Positions 47,484 through 58,874 are shown, counted from the first letter of the stretch. The stretch is 64,000 nt of DNA from Brachionus plicatilis (GCA_010279815.1 QEOQ01000626.1:313188-377187), one strand, 5' to 3'. Numbers and translations are program-made. The notes: a model not told the origin generated them from the sequence alone.

Positions 47484-48482
47484 AACGTTTTAACACATTC
47501 AAAAATCGTTTCAGCACACCCTTAAAATCTAACAAACACACTCACTTAATAACACCGCTAAATCACTGTTCTGCACCCTTAAAAAATTTTTTTCAAGCTG
47601 AAAAAAAAATAATTTAATTTTACACTTTTTAAAAGTTTTAATAATTATTTTTGAATTTCTAAAGTGTTCCATAAAAATGGTTAAGTTTTATTCAGTAAAT
47701 AAAAAATAATTTAAAATAAGGCTAATATTGAGCAGTACCAGGAAGCAACAAGCCTCAAAGTTTGCCAAAAAAGATTATTTTACGCGTTGGGCACTTGGCA
47801 TTTATCAGTTCGGCAAAATGTAATTTATTGTACATTTTTATATTTTTACATTTTTGTGAGAAAAAAAAATTTCGAAATCAAAAAATCTTAAAAATTTTCA
47901 TTCAAGAGAAGTAATAATAAATTCGCAATTAATTAAAAGGGATTTTCAAAAAATTATTCTTGGTTTTTACATTTAAATTTTTCCAAAACTCCTTTTCAAG
48001 TAATTGTGAATTTATTTTTACTTTTCTTGAATGAAAATTTTTTTAGATTTTTTGATTTTGAGATTTTTTTTTCTCTCAAAAATGTAAAAATATAAAAATG
48101 TACAATAAATTACATTTAGCCATCAGTTCGACAATCGTGATGAACCATAGAACCTGTCAAATCAGGAATCGTGCTTTTGTTAATATGTCTAAAAAAGGTC
48201 GGCCAAAAAATTCTTCAAAAGCCTTAGAATATTAATTATATTAAACTAAAATTAATAATAAAACTAAATTTAATTTCTTTATCAATTTTATTAAATACTT
48301 AAGTCTGAACCATAAAAAAGTGTTAAAAAGTTTTCTATGAATTTTTCTGGATTTACTAAAAATTACTAAAAAAGGTGTGTAGAACGATGTTAAGGGTGTT
48401 CTTAAGTATAGTGTGTTTGTTAGATTTTTTTGATGTGCTGAAACGATTTTTAAATGTGTTGAAACGATTTTTGAGTGTGCTG
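47484..48482. mobile_element. Nested fold-back element, about 1 kb
   Basis: Outer arms 47484-47586 and 48371-48482 are imperfect reverse complements rich in AAAATCGTTTCAGCACA and AATCTAACAAACACACT words; inside each arm a word like AAAAATCGTTTCA is partly repeated. An inner palindrome occupies 47818-48117 (arms about 120 bp, TGTAATTTATTGTACATTTT to its complement, loop about 50 bp). A small basic frame near 48195-48245 reads MSKKGRPKNSSKALEY, which resembles an AT-hook. Confidence 0.7.
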
Positions 48483-49689
48483 GTTAGGTAGACCCCTTTT
48501 TTAATTCTATGATTTCTTTTTGTTGTATTCCTATAAAAAAAATTCAATTTTGGGCCGGTTCATGTTCTTTACTTCAATGTGCGAAAAAGACACTTATCGT
48601 AGCTAAGTGATAATTAATTTATATAGAAAAAAAACTCAATTTCTGATTAAAAGATAAGCAAAAAAAAATAAAAACACATTTTTATAAAAATTTATTTAAA
48701 AAAAAAGAATTGAAATTTGTTTTTGAGTTTATTTTGTTAAGAAATAAAATTGTTCCAAATAAAATTTTTGCTTTTCTTTTTAATTGATTGTTTTTTGTTA
48801 ATCATCATCAAGCATTATGCCTCTGGACTTATTGCTACGCAAGACCATCGTTTTTAGCTTGCATGTGTGATTTATTTTTAATAATCGCTTTTTAAAAATT
48901 ACTAAAAAAACTTGGGTATTTTTGATTTTTTTTAATAATTTCGAAACCCAGATTTGAAAATATACAATTTATTAAATTAAATTAACTGGATCGATCTTTG
49001 ACAATTCATTGAGCACTTGTTCAAATAAATGCCATCGGTGCAAACAATTGTTAAAAATAAAATTGAAAAAAATTTAGTTCTTGTCAATGACACGGCTCTA
49101 AGTGGTCTAAAACCCAGTCGCATTTTTCTAAAACAGTAAGCTGTCAGCACCGGATTTTAATCTTGGTTCATCAGACAGCTCGGCTCCGTTTCGGACAATA
49201 AACAACATTCAGCCCACGGAGCCGAGCTGTCCGTAACAAATAACAAATCTTAAAAATGAGATTCAAGAATGATTTTCTAAAAAAATTTAGATGTAAAAAT
49301 ATTTTAAAATTTTGACTCCTGAAAATCGAGTCGCACTGTTTCTTGTTTGCGATAGCTCGGAAAAACCGAATAGGTATTCTTCGCCCACGGTTTGCTCATC
49401 CCTGAATAAGTGGAATTTTTACTAAATTTGGTGTCCAAGAGCTCCACTCGGCCGCAATGATGTTGCCTTATTTACAAAACATATTAAAGATTGGTCATTC
49501 AGCTGAGCGGGCCTCTGTCGGTCAATTTACACACACAAACGGATTTAAATAGAAAAATTAAGGTGAAATCTTGCAGCACTGTGCTTGAGAATACAAGTTC
49601 TTGTCGATTCAAAGGTGTTATCAGCAAAAAGTAAAAAATTCGAAGAAAAAAATTAAAAAAAAAGAAAAAAAAAAGATAATTTTTTGGTT
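48483..49689. other. Downstream of FBXO33, non-coding
   Basis: No supported gene. The part from about 49000 to 49630 is more GC-balanced than the surroundings and contains the hairpin at 49174-49231; part of it may be the FBXO33 3' UTR. Confidence 0.5.
49174..49231. repeat. Perfect 16-bp hairpin
   Basis: GACAGCTCGGCTCCGT at 49174-49189 pairs perfectly with ACGGAGCCGAGCTGTC at 49216-49231 around a 26-base loop. It is very GC-rich for this region. It lies about 460 bp beyond the FBXO33 stop and could be an RNA structure or the end of a mobile element. Confidence 0.7.
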
Positions 49690-52600
49690 CTAATTGAAGT
49701 ATTGATCGCTTAACATTTTTTCCAAATAGGCTTCCTCATAGGGCATGTCAAAATTGTAGACACACATTGGCAACTCGTCTTTTTCCAAAGGGTGCCAATT
49801 TTCGCAGCGCAAAATCTTGCACACTTTACGAATACTTTGCTCGCTGCAAAAGCCATAGTCTACAATGGTGTCTTCGCCATCCTCGTCCTCAATGAAGTTG
49901 TCATTTTTGAACTTTCCATACTTCAAGTCAATGATGCAGTCCATGGCCACATAAAAAGTCTTCAGGTTGTCTCTCAATTTGGCTATTGCGATCAGGTTTA
50001 TTTCTAGTATTTCATAGCCGACCAAGACTAGCTCGGTCAAATATTTGCATTTCCAGCACAAAAGGACCAGTGGGTCCGGGTCAACTTCGTGTCTCAGTGG
50101 GTTATGGTACTGCAATGAGGGGTCTGAGATCGCATCAACTATTACCATACTTTGTAGTGTCTCTGAATAGCTGTTGCTAATAAATTGGAGTATATCTGGA
50201 TTGAGGGATTTACAAAAATACATTCTTGAACAAGAAAAAAAGCTGAGTTTTGTTCTTTTTTTTGTTTAAAAATTCTACCTTATTGCTTCTAATGGAATAA
50301 AGGGACTAAGAATCAGGCCATATTTACGGGTTGATTCTTCCACCTGAATAAAATTAATTGTGACTCGAAGGTCTTTGTTGCTATTTGCTGCAATCGACCA
50401 CGATTCGTCTTTGATCTGATTGTTTTCATTTATTGTACTATCTATGCTGTTCACATTCAGATTTAATCTTTTTTAAATAAAAATTTTATTTTTTGAAAAA
50501 ATTTAGAAAAAAAATTTTTCTAGTTTTGATTTTTTAACTAGTATTCGAGTTAGCATGATTATTATCAAATCTTAAATTATCATTTTAAATTGTTTTTTCA
50601 ATTAAATAAATTTGTAATTCTTTAAATAATACAAATAGATTTTTAATAAAGAATACATATAAGTATTTCTATAACTATAATTTACAAGCACCATTAGTAG
50701 AAGAGGTTGATGAGATTAGGGACAAAGGAGTTAATAGGGTAAATCTTTTTTTTTTATAATTTTTTATACAATTAATTGCATAATTCACAAATTACACCCA
50801 ATTCCCCAAAATTTAATGAATCACTTATTAAAAAAGAAGTCAACTTTCATTAGACTTATTAACTCAATATTTAACATCATTAGAAATAGTCTGAATGAAG
50901 TTTCTAAATTATCCTCTAGCTTAAAGGTATAAAAGGTTACCCAAAATTTTTTGATTTTATACTTTTTTAAAGAATAAATGTGAAAATAAAGAATATAAAA
51001 ATTTTGTTTTGAAAGTATAAATTATAAATTTTAAAGTTACAAATCAATCTATATATCATATTGATATATCTAAATTTTCAGCTAAATTTTATTTCAATAA
51101 TTCATTTTTTTAACTTCTTTGCCCATATATTTTTATCTTTTTATAAAAAAATACAAAATTACTTTAAAAATTTTTTTTTCCACATAAATTTTTTTTATTT
51201 GTCAAAAGGTTTTTCCCACAATTTTAAAGTGTGTAAGTTGTAAAGTAGGTTTCAAAATTTAATTTCATAAGTTGTCACCCCTTTAATGTATGAAATAACT
51301 ACCCCAGTATGCAATATTCTTTTATATACAAAAATACTAAATCAAAACGAACAAATATTCTTAAATGCATTCTTTTTTGTAGTTTGCCTTTAACTTTAAG
51401 AGTGTTGCAAGACTTTCTTTTAGAACTTTATCATTTTTAAAATCAAAAGCCAGCTGCATTAGTGAAAAATAATCTATGTTTCTAATCCTTGTCTCAGAAG
51501 CTTCAAAATGAGCTATAATTTACTGTTCAAAATGGACCAGAAACACAAGTAAAAGACAGAAAAGGTAATAAGAAAATGTCGGAAAAAAAAGAAATTTAGC
51601 CCCAAAACAATAATACAAAATTTTTGTAACAAATGTTAAAATTTTGTAGGTCCTTTTTCGTTAATATTCTTTTTTTCCTATTATTTTTACTAATTCTTAA
51701 GATAAAAGCTAAGAAATTTTTTATTATATTATATTAACTAAAGTATTATTTAAATTTAAAAATGAATGTTCAAAATTTCTTAAATTAAATTGAAACATCA
51801 TTTGAAAAAAATTCAATTTGCATTGATTATAGATCGGAAACTAAAGTTAACAATTACAAATTATTTTTAAACTATATTTTAATTTTTAAAATTTAATTGA
51901 GAAATAGGTTTAAATAGCAAAAATTGATCATAAACCATAATGTTTTTTAACTTTAGAACTCTTTAAAAAAATTTTACTTTACACTTGATAATGGTTAAAC
52001 GAAGTTCATTTTGCATGAAATTATGCCTCTGCATTAAATTTTTAAAATTAATGATTAATTTAAAAACATTTTTTTAAAAAACAATTTTTGACCATCATCA
52101 TAAACCTAAATTTTGCCCATATTTTAGTTTCGAAATACTTTCATTTTTTGGCATTGTGAATTTTGGTACAAAAATCAAAAACAAAATATTAAAATTGCCA
52201 AAGTTCTGAAGGACCAAAACATGTTCTGTAAATTGTAGCAGCTGATACATCCTTTGTACTATCAGTATACTGATTCTGCAAAACTCTGCAAAATTCAGAA
52301 TATTGTGAATTTTAGTACAAAAAACAAAAACAAAATATAAAAAACACAATTTTCGTAGTATGGCTAAAAAAGAAAGAAGTGATCTCCTTCCCTATAAAAA
52401 AAATCCACTTTTACCTAATTCAAAATTAAAATTTAATCATTTGATAAAAATATTTCAGAGCTAAATTTAATTATTAAAGATTCTTTTCAAAAGTTAAAAA
52501 TGGATTCTAGTTTTTTAAAAAATATGGAATTAATTAAATAAAATTCGGAAAAATATAGGTTCTTTATTTATATTAAATTTTAAACTAAATAATACCAAAA

Positions 52601-54251
52601 AATTTAACTCGGATAAGTGTGATATCCTTGTATGTTTGAGCTGTAAATTTACTGAAAAAAAGTTTTATTTGAAATATAAAAAACTTTATATTCCATTCTT
52701 GAGTGACTCAAATTGTGAATCGATTGGGATAGTTTATATAATTAAATGTAAAAAATGTAAACAATTTATATAGGTGAATCATCTAGAAAAGCTAAAATAA
52801 GAATATTAGATAATTTATATTCAATTAGGAAATTTAAAAAGATATTAGAAAATCTCTAAGTAATTTTAATTCATGTTCAGAAGTATCTATTCACTTCTGA
52901 ACATAAATTAAATCAAATCTGATCTGTTCTGTAAATTGTAGCAACTGATACATCCTTTGTACCACCACTTGTCCGTACCAAAGTTGAATCGAATTTTTAA
53001 TATAATATAATATCCCAAATTTACTTTTTTCTGAGTTTTGCATATTTACTGCAGATCTTTGCAGAATCAGTAAAGTGGTGGTACAAAGGATGTATCAGTT
53101 GCTACAATTTACAGAATATGTTTTAGTCGATCCTGATTAAAGTTCTGACATTTTTTATATTTTGTTTTTGTTTTTTGTACCAAATTTCACAATGCCCATT
53201 TTTATTATTTTTTAAAGAAAACATTTTGAAAATTAAGAAAAACTTGATTAATTTTAAGAAAAAAAATATCAAAATCTTACTTTTTCAAAGTAAACAGACA
53301 ACATGAGCTATTTTGCAAAAAATCATCAGTCAAATGTTCATAGTCAATGCTCAAACAAGTCAAATTGTTAAATTTAAACAAATTATTGGTAATAAAAATT
53401 TGTTTGTTGGCAAGATTTGGCCCAACATTAGCCTGCAGTGTGAGGCTAGATATATTTTTGCTAGTCGATAAATGCAAAGACCTTAAATTGTTAGCATGTC
53501 GATCACCAAGAACCGAGACCAATTTTACCAAGTTGGATTTTGTCTTGTTCATGTCGTCCACTAGACCCAGACTCAGATGCTCGACCAATTTTGTGCCAGA
53601 GCACCAATTTATCAAATTGTTGAACAAGTTCAAATTGCACTCTGTCAAATAGGACTCTTCGTCGCTAAATTCATCATCTTCGTAGAAATAATCTTCTTCA
53701 TAGAACAAATTATAAAATATGGGCTGCAGGGACATGCTGGTCAAGTTTTTGAACTCGTCCAAATTGGCAACTATGACACTAATTAAGTAGTTGAACAAAC
53801 TCAAGTCATTCGGGTCGTACTTGAGCACCAGTCTTTTTATAAACTTGGACAAATTTTGAATTTTGAATTCACTTGACTGAATGTCTACGAACCGATTTAG
53901 AAGATAAATGGTCAATGTTGAATTTTGCCAAAGACTCGGATTGAACAGAGCAAGGCGCCAATGTTTGCACACCAACGAAGCATTTAGTCTGTCCTTTAAA
54001 TCCAAATAAGAGTATATTTTATTCAATACAATGTTAGGCAGCATGGAAAAGTCATAGCCAACATGGTTCGGTCTATGCACACCGACACTAGCTCTGTGCT
54101 TGAAGAACTTCCTGTAGTATCGGCTTGAGCTGTTGTGTTGGTTCTTGGGTCTGTAGCTCTTGTAGTTGTGGCAGCCATCTGTGTACCCTTGGTCATATTT
54201 GAATTTATTATTCGTGTGTCTTGATTTTGTATTCATATAACTTTTTTCCAT
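49690..54251 (-). CDS. FBXO33: F-box only protein 33 orthologue
   Basis: Substrate-receptor subunit of an SCF ubiquitin ligase. Three exons join in phase: 54251-53281, 50467-50279, 50224-49690, giving 564 aa (human FBXO33 is about 555). The F-box lies at about residues 65-110 (SMLPNIVLNKIYSYLDLKDR, LNASLVCKHWRLALFNPSLW). The remainder is a degenerate leucine-rich repeat-like array, with an acidic insertion rich in Glu/Asp/Tyr near residue 190. FBXO33-specific stretches are AIRMYFCKSLNPDILQFISN and DPLVLLCWKCKYLTELVLVG, then INLIAIAKLR. The exon 2-3 junction falls inside AIR-MYFC. Mammalian FBXO33 targets YB-1; the target here is unknown. Intron 1 is 2813 bp and full of repeats, intron 2 only 54 bp. 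Confidence 0.9.
51361..51540 (-). pseudogene. Coding relic, unknown family
   Basis: Minus-strand frame reading VHFEQ stop IIAHFEASETRIRNIDYF, then SLMQLAFDFKNDKVLKESLA, ending KANYKKECI and a stop. It has normal amino-acid composition and one internal stop, and looks like the C-terminus of a real protein. Not recognised; it may be a decayed retrocopy or transposon product. Same orientation as FBXO33 but not spliced into it in any obvious way. Confidence 0.4.
52145..53200. mobile_element. Inverted-repeat element enclosing a GIY-YIG relic
   Basis: Left arm about 52148-52310 and right arm about 53035-53200 are reverse complements (GCATTGTGAATTTTGGTACA, AAATTGTAGCAGCTGATACA, TCCTTTGTAC). A partial third copy of the inner part lies at 52926-52970 and a partial copy of the outer end at 52302-52345. 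The nuclease relic at 52600-52860 lies between the arms. Penelope-like elements commonly carry terminal repeats in direct or inverted arrangement, so this may be one decayed element. Confidence 0.6.
52600..52860 (+). pseudogene. Penelope-like GIY-YIG endonuclease relic
   Basis: The plus-strand frame NSDKCDILVCLSCKF, then SNCESIGIVYIIKCKKCKQ, continues after a one-base frame change as FYIGESSRKAKIRILDN. This is the Cys-rich linker and GIY-YIG core (VYI...YIG) that follows the reverse transcriptase in Penelope-like elements. The frameshift and stops show it is inactive. A reverse transcriptase part was not confidently found upstream. Confidence 0.7.
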
Positions 54252-56836
54252 TTAAAATAAAAAACAAAATTCTTAACTAAGATAAATTAAAAAAAATTTT
54301 TATTTAAAAAAAAAAAAATTTAGGGAAAAAAATGAACTTGGTCTATTTAAATATTTTTGGGTTGAGAGATTGACAATTTTTAATTAACAAAAAAAGACTT
54401 GGGTAACCGACCAGCTCGGCCTAAATGCTATGTGCTCCAATTCTTTGTTAAAACAATCCATATCTAATTATAAAATGCGTACGTATTATTTCTAATTTTT
54501 TGTTGCTTTTAGGATTTGATCTCTATGTGTTTAAGCAAGTAAAAAATCTAAATTTATGAAATTTATTTTTCATTTTTTTAGTTTATTTGATTTTGGGCTT
54601 TAGTATTCTTTTAATATTAATATTTTTGAAGCAGTGTTGCTTCGATTTGTGTCTGGAATGCTAACTATCCGCTTGGCATGAGCTTTCTCATCTCTGGGCT
54701 AATCTTGCGCTGGGCAAAATTTCTATGGAAACTGAGCCAAATAAATTAATAATTTAGTTAATCAGAAAAAATAATAATTTTGCTTTACAAAAAAATTATA
54801 GAAATTAATTTGGTTCGAGTTGTGTTTAAAAAAAGTGTGATGAATTCTAAAATAATTTTGTTGAAAATTAATAGAAATTTATTAACAATTATTTTAATTT
54901 ATGCCCAACAAAAAAATCAAATTAGATCTTTCGACTTGGGAAAAATAAATTATCACAAAAAAATTAAAAATAGTGACTAAATTTAGATAAATTTATTTTT
55001 GCGAAAAATTTCAAATGAATGTCAAGCATTAATTATTGGTTTTTAACTTTTGAAAATTTTTTAACTTATTGATTTTTTTTATTGAACTTAAAAAAAAAAA
55101 TCTAAATTTGGAGTTTTATTTGAGTAAAATTAATCAAAAAATTTTTTTTTTATAAATTAAGCAATTTTAAATTATTTTAAAAAAAAATTTAAAACTGTAC
55201 TTGATTCTTTAAAAATCTTAATTATTAATAATTATATTTTTTTAAAAAAAACTTAAAATTAATATAAGACATCTTCTTTAATCAATTAAACTAGATTAAG
55301 CAGAGCTTTAAATATGCGAGTAACGAGACGTTATTTAATAGTTGTGGATGTGGTCAGAGCAAACAGGTACATTTGGCGACAGGTTTTTTGCGGTCATTTT
55401 TTGACCGTATTTTCGAAAACCCGTATAATAAGGATTGTCAAAAATACCGTCAACTTTTTGGTCAACGGTCATTAGTCCGGCCAAAAATTTCGAAATGCCA
55501 TTTTTAGCCGTATTTTTTTCATGGAAATTGTTTTAAAAATTTTCTCAAAAGGTATTCGGGAATGGCCTATATTTCTTTCTTCAGATAATTTTTCTTTATA
55601 ATTGCAAAATAAATTTTTATCAGAAAGAGTAATACAGGATTTGCATTGAAAATTTGCCCCATTTCAATTTTTTATTAGATCTTTCATTTTTTTTTATTTT
55701 TGTAAATAAAGATACCTTGTTTAAACTTTATTCGGAATATTTAAAATATTTTTCAAGTTTTGTTCCAAAGTTTACCAATTTGGAGAATTAAAAAATTTAT
55801 TTGACAAATCTAACAAAGCAGTATTTTTTAATATCAACGTAGAAAGAAACTAGTTTCAGTTTTTGTATGTCTAGAAGTATACTGTGAAATTAAAACCTTG
55901 TGTGAATTTTTTTTCAAGTTAAAGAAAAATTAAGCTTTAATTATAAGTAAAAGTTTGATGATCCTCAAGATTTGAAAAATAAGTAAAAAACAGATTTGTC
56001 CAAAATCAGCAAAAAAATCTGAAAAAGTCTGACACAACTAATGACTGAAAATTTTTAATCAAAGACTTAAATATTTAAAGAGTTTTATTTGAAATATTTT
56101 AGCTGACACAACATTAAGTTACTCAAAAAAGATCTTAAAACTGTCCTATAATGTTCGAATTTTAGAATAAATTGCTTAGACAATTATTAAAATATTTAAA
56201 AGAAAGATATTAACAATTCTAAAATAAAGTGCTGATTTTATACTAGGGTTTTTGGTAATTTAACGTAATTTTTCGAAAAATTACGTATGTAAGAAAAGGT
56301 TAAATTACGAAAAATTACGAAAATTTCGAAAAATTACTTAAAATTACCAAAATCCAAGTATCAAATCAGCACTGTATTTTGCAGACTTTTTTAAGATCAA
56401 AATATTTAGTCCTTAAAGATTAGTTGTGCAAATGATAAATTTTATTTTTTTTTGTTTATTGTATCAAGCCAAAGGCTTATGCTAAAACACCTGTTTTTTA
56501 CTAAAACACGGACCGCGGTCGGATGGTTTAAGAGAATTACCTAAGCAACAAAAGAAAAAGTCATCTAGCTCTTATTTTTAAAAGCTGAAAAACTAAAAAT
56601 ATATTTTTTTGGTAAAATTCTTCAATTTAAATAAGAAAGAATATTAAAGTGTCATTTATTTTGATTATTTTGTCAACAAAAAAATTAGTCAATTAAATGT
56701 ATGAATCGTAAATTAAAAGTATTAGTTGTCATTTTAATTAATTAGGTATCACAGAATAAAATTAAATGTCATAAGGAAAATAAGAATACATTTAAAAAAA
56801 CATTTTGATCATAAAAAAAATTAAGAAAATATTTAC
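54252..56836. other. Intergenic upstream of FBXO33
   Basis: No supported gene. A somewhat GC-richer stretch at 55300-55520 contains repeated CCGTAT and GGTCAACGGTCATT-like words without a frame. A retroposon-tail-like hairpin (AAGCCAAAGGCTTATGCTAAA) is at about 56460-56490. The word pair AATTAAATGT...GTATCA at 56695-56770 resembles the right end of the 57105-57766 element. Confidence 0.5.
56240..56352. repeat. Inverted repeat of the ACGAAAAATTACG family
   Basis: TTTTTGGTAATTTAACGTAA at about 56248 and TTACTTAAAATTACCAAAAT at about 56335 are near-complementary ends; between them TTACGAAAAATTACG words are repeated on both strands. Same word family as 13490-13820. Confidence 0.6.
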
Positions 56837-57026
56837 GTCCTACTCCTCTTAATTTTCTAACAACTGGAATATTTGGCAATTTAATTTCATTTTGATGGAG
56901 TTCCTTTAATGGTTCATTTTCTGAGAGATTCTGAATTTCAGGTATAAGATTCTTTTTTTTTCGATCTCTTTTCAGGAAACTTCTCGTGGCAGCTATTGGT
57001 TCAAACATTTGATTTGTGTGTGGCAT
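56837..57026 (-). CDS. Putative first exon of an unassigned gene
   Basis: ATG at 57026, frame reading MPHTNQMFEPIAATRSFLKR, then ENEPLKELHQNEIKLPNIP and VVRKLRGVG, followed by a plausible donor GTAAATA at 56836; beyond it the frame becomes Phe-rich AT noise. Composition is coding-like and basic/acidic mixed. No second exon or family was identified. It could be a lone pseudo-exon beside the GC-rich palindrome. Confidence 0.35.
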
Positions 57027-57104
57027 TTGTTATTTTAAAATATAGCTTTGGGTGCTTGCCGGTAAAGGAGTTGGTTGTTTACAAATGACAATTAATACAT
57101 TTAA

Positions 57105-57766
57105 TTGACATTTAATTTTTTAAATGACAATTAATACATTTAATTGTTTCGACCTTGCCGGCCGACCATAGCGTCCTAGCCGGCCAACTTTAGCGACCTA
57201 GCCGGCAAACCTAAGCGACCTAACTGTCTGACCTAGCCGACCCGTCCAGTCTATTTTTTTTGATCATCTCATATTTTGTTTAAATAATTTATATTAATAA
57301 ATAAAAATTTATGATCCAAATTAAATTATCTTATAAAATTTAATTTTCCCGAATAAAAATTATTTTTTTTTTAAATTTACCAAAAAATTTTCATAACTTT
57401 AATGGTCTTACAGAAGCGAGTGCAAAAGAAAAGTTTTTTTAACTTTTTTTCTGCATTAGACGTCTTTGTTGTTTGGTAAAAACAAATTTTTTTATTTACT
57501 TTTATTTTTAGGCAAATTTAAAGAAAAAATTTTTATTCGGATAAAATAAATTTAAGAAAATTTAATTTGAACCATAGATTTTAATTTATTAATATAAATT
57601 ATTTAAACAAAAAATGAGATGATCAAAAAAAAATAGACTGGACGGGCCGGCTAGGACGCTATGGTCGGCCGGCAAGGTCGCTTAAGTTGGCCGGCTAGGT
57701 CGCCTATGTCGGCCGGCAAGGTCGAAACAATTAAATGTATTAATTGTCATTTAAAAAATTAAGTAT
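57105..57766. mobile_element. Palindromic element with 22-bp GC-rich units
   Basis: Left arm about 57105-57320 and right arm about 57560-57766 are reverse complements. The outer parts are AT-rich (AAATGACAATTAATACATTT). Inside each arm is an array of 22-bp units such as GACCTAGCCGGCAAACCTAA followed by GC: about five partial or full units at 57150-57250 and about four at 57646-57724, in mirror orientation. The central part (57320-57560) is AT-rich with no product. The outer AAATGACAATTAATACATTT word also occurs once more at 57082-57101. No target duplication identified. Confidence 0.75.
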
Positions 57767-58141
57767 CATTTAAATGAATGAATCGTCATTTAGGCCGGTT
57801 TAGAATCCTCTTGCAACCCAACACTTTTATTCAAGTTATTTTTGAAACACAAGTAAACTCGAAGATTAGTGTTAAAGAATGCATATTTTTTTTGACCTTT
57901 TTCTCTTTGCCAATAAAAATTATATAAATAGCTAATTAAAAATTCATCTTTTCAGTATCCAATTAATTCTATCAAAAAGTCAATTTTTAGAAATGATTGG
58001 TTTAAAGAATCGAACCAATCGCTATCGATCCGTTCAAATCAATTCAGTATTCTCGTGTCTGCTTAATAAGCTCGTCACAGCACGCTCGTTCCTCGCAATA
58101 AGTATGAAATAAAATGTACAAATTTAAAAAAATACAATATA

Positions 58142-58829
58142 CAGTCAATAACTGGTATCCGGAATGAGATTCGAGCTTTTTTTTTTCAAAGTCCTCCGGA
58201 TAATAAATTTTCCGGATAACACTATTTGATAACGAAAAGAGGGGTAACACAGTGTTAATTGATTTAGAGTGTTTATTTAGAACAAAGAAACAATTAACGA
58301 ATAAAAACAACAAATTAACGGAAGGAAAAAGTAAGGAACGAATAAAATTAGGGACTTGATACATAGGTCTTGTCATTTTTAATGCGAATAACAGAATGAC
58401 TTTGATTTAATTATTTATTTAGTGGCCTCAGCGTTAGCTGTTTTAGCCAAGAATAAAATGAAGAGAATAAAGGTTATTGAAAATTAAAGTTAATAATGTT
58501 TAAATACACAAAATATATAAATATAATTAAATATAATAAATAAAATTTTTTAGTCAAAAAATAATAAGACCAACGTAATAATTATTAAATAACTTTTTTA
58601 ACTCCGCATAAAAATGTTTTAATGTAATAATGCGAATAACAGAATGACTCACATCGTTTATGTTTACATATTAAGGTTTAACAGGAAGTAATACGGAAGT
58701 AATGCTGTTCTAATTAGCTCAAAGCCTAAAAAGTAGGAAGCGAAAAAGCTCAAAGTAAAAAATCAAAAAGTGCTAGTCCGAAAATTGATTCCTGATAATC
58801 GGGCATTCCGGATAACCGGTTATTGACTG
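58142..58829. mobile_element. Pogo/Tigger-like MITE with TA duplication
   Basis: Terminal inverted repeats start CAGTCAATAAC and include an ATCCGGAAT block; the right end reads ATTCCGGATAACCGGTTATT then GACTG. TA flanks both ends (58140-58141 and 58830-58831), the target duplication of Tc1/mariner/pogo elements. CAGT...CCGGA termini resemble Tigger/pogo ends. The element is 688 bp and carries no transposase; the 110-codon frame at 58376-58044 overlaps its left end and is not a gene. A second insertion lies inside it. Confidence 0.8.
58402..58628 (-). mobile_element. Short retroposon nested in the MITE
   Basis: A 227-bp insert flanked by a perfect 21-bp duplication AATGCGAATAACAGAATGAC+T (58381-58401 and 58629-58649). 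On the minus strand it ends with a hairpin word TTGGCTAAAACAGCTAACGC, then an AAATAAATAA tail, the same layout as the other retroposon tails in this window. The long duplication and A-rich tail indicate target-primed reverse transcription, so it is a SINE or a truncated LINE. Confidence 0.75.
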
Positions 58830-58874
58830 TAAACAGTTTTTACTTTTATATTTAATTCTTTTTTATTTATCATA

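Larger units (their letters stand above)
50468..53280. other. FBXO33 intron 1, repeat-bearing
   Basis: A 2813-bp phase-2 intron containing a coding relic (51361-51540) and a Penelope-like relic within inverted repeats (52145-53200). The remainder is A/T-rich without supported genes. Confidence 0.75.

Noticed and set aside
58044..58376. 110-codon minus-strand frame with hydrophobic stretches
   Set aside because: It overlaps the left terminal repeat of the pogo-like MITE, has AT-driven composition and no homologous motif.
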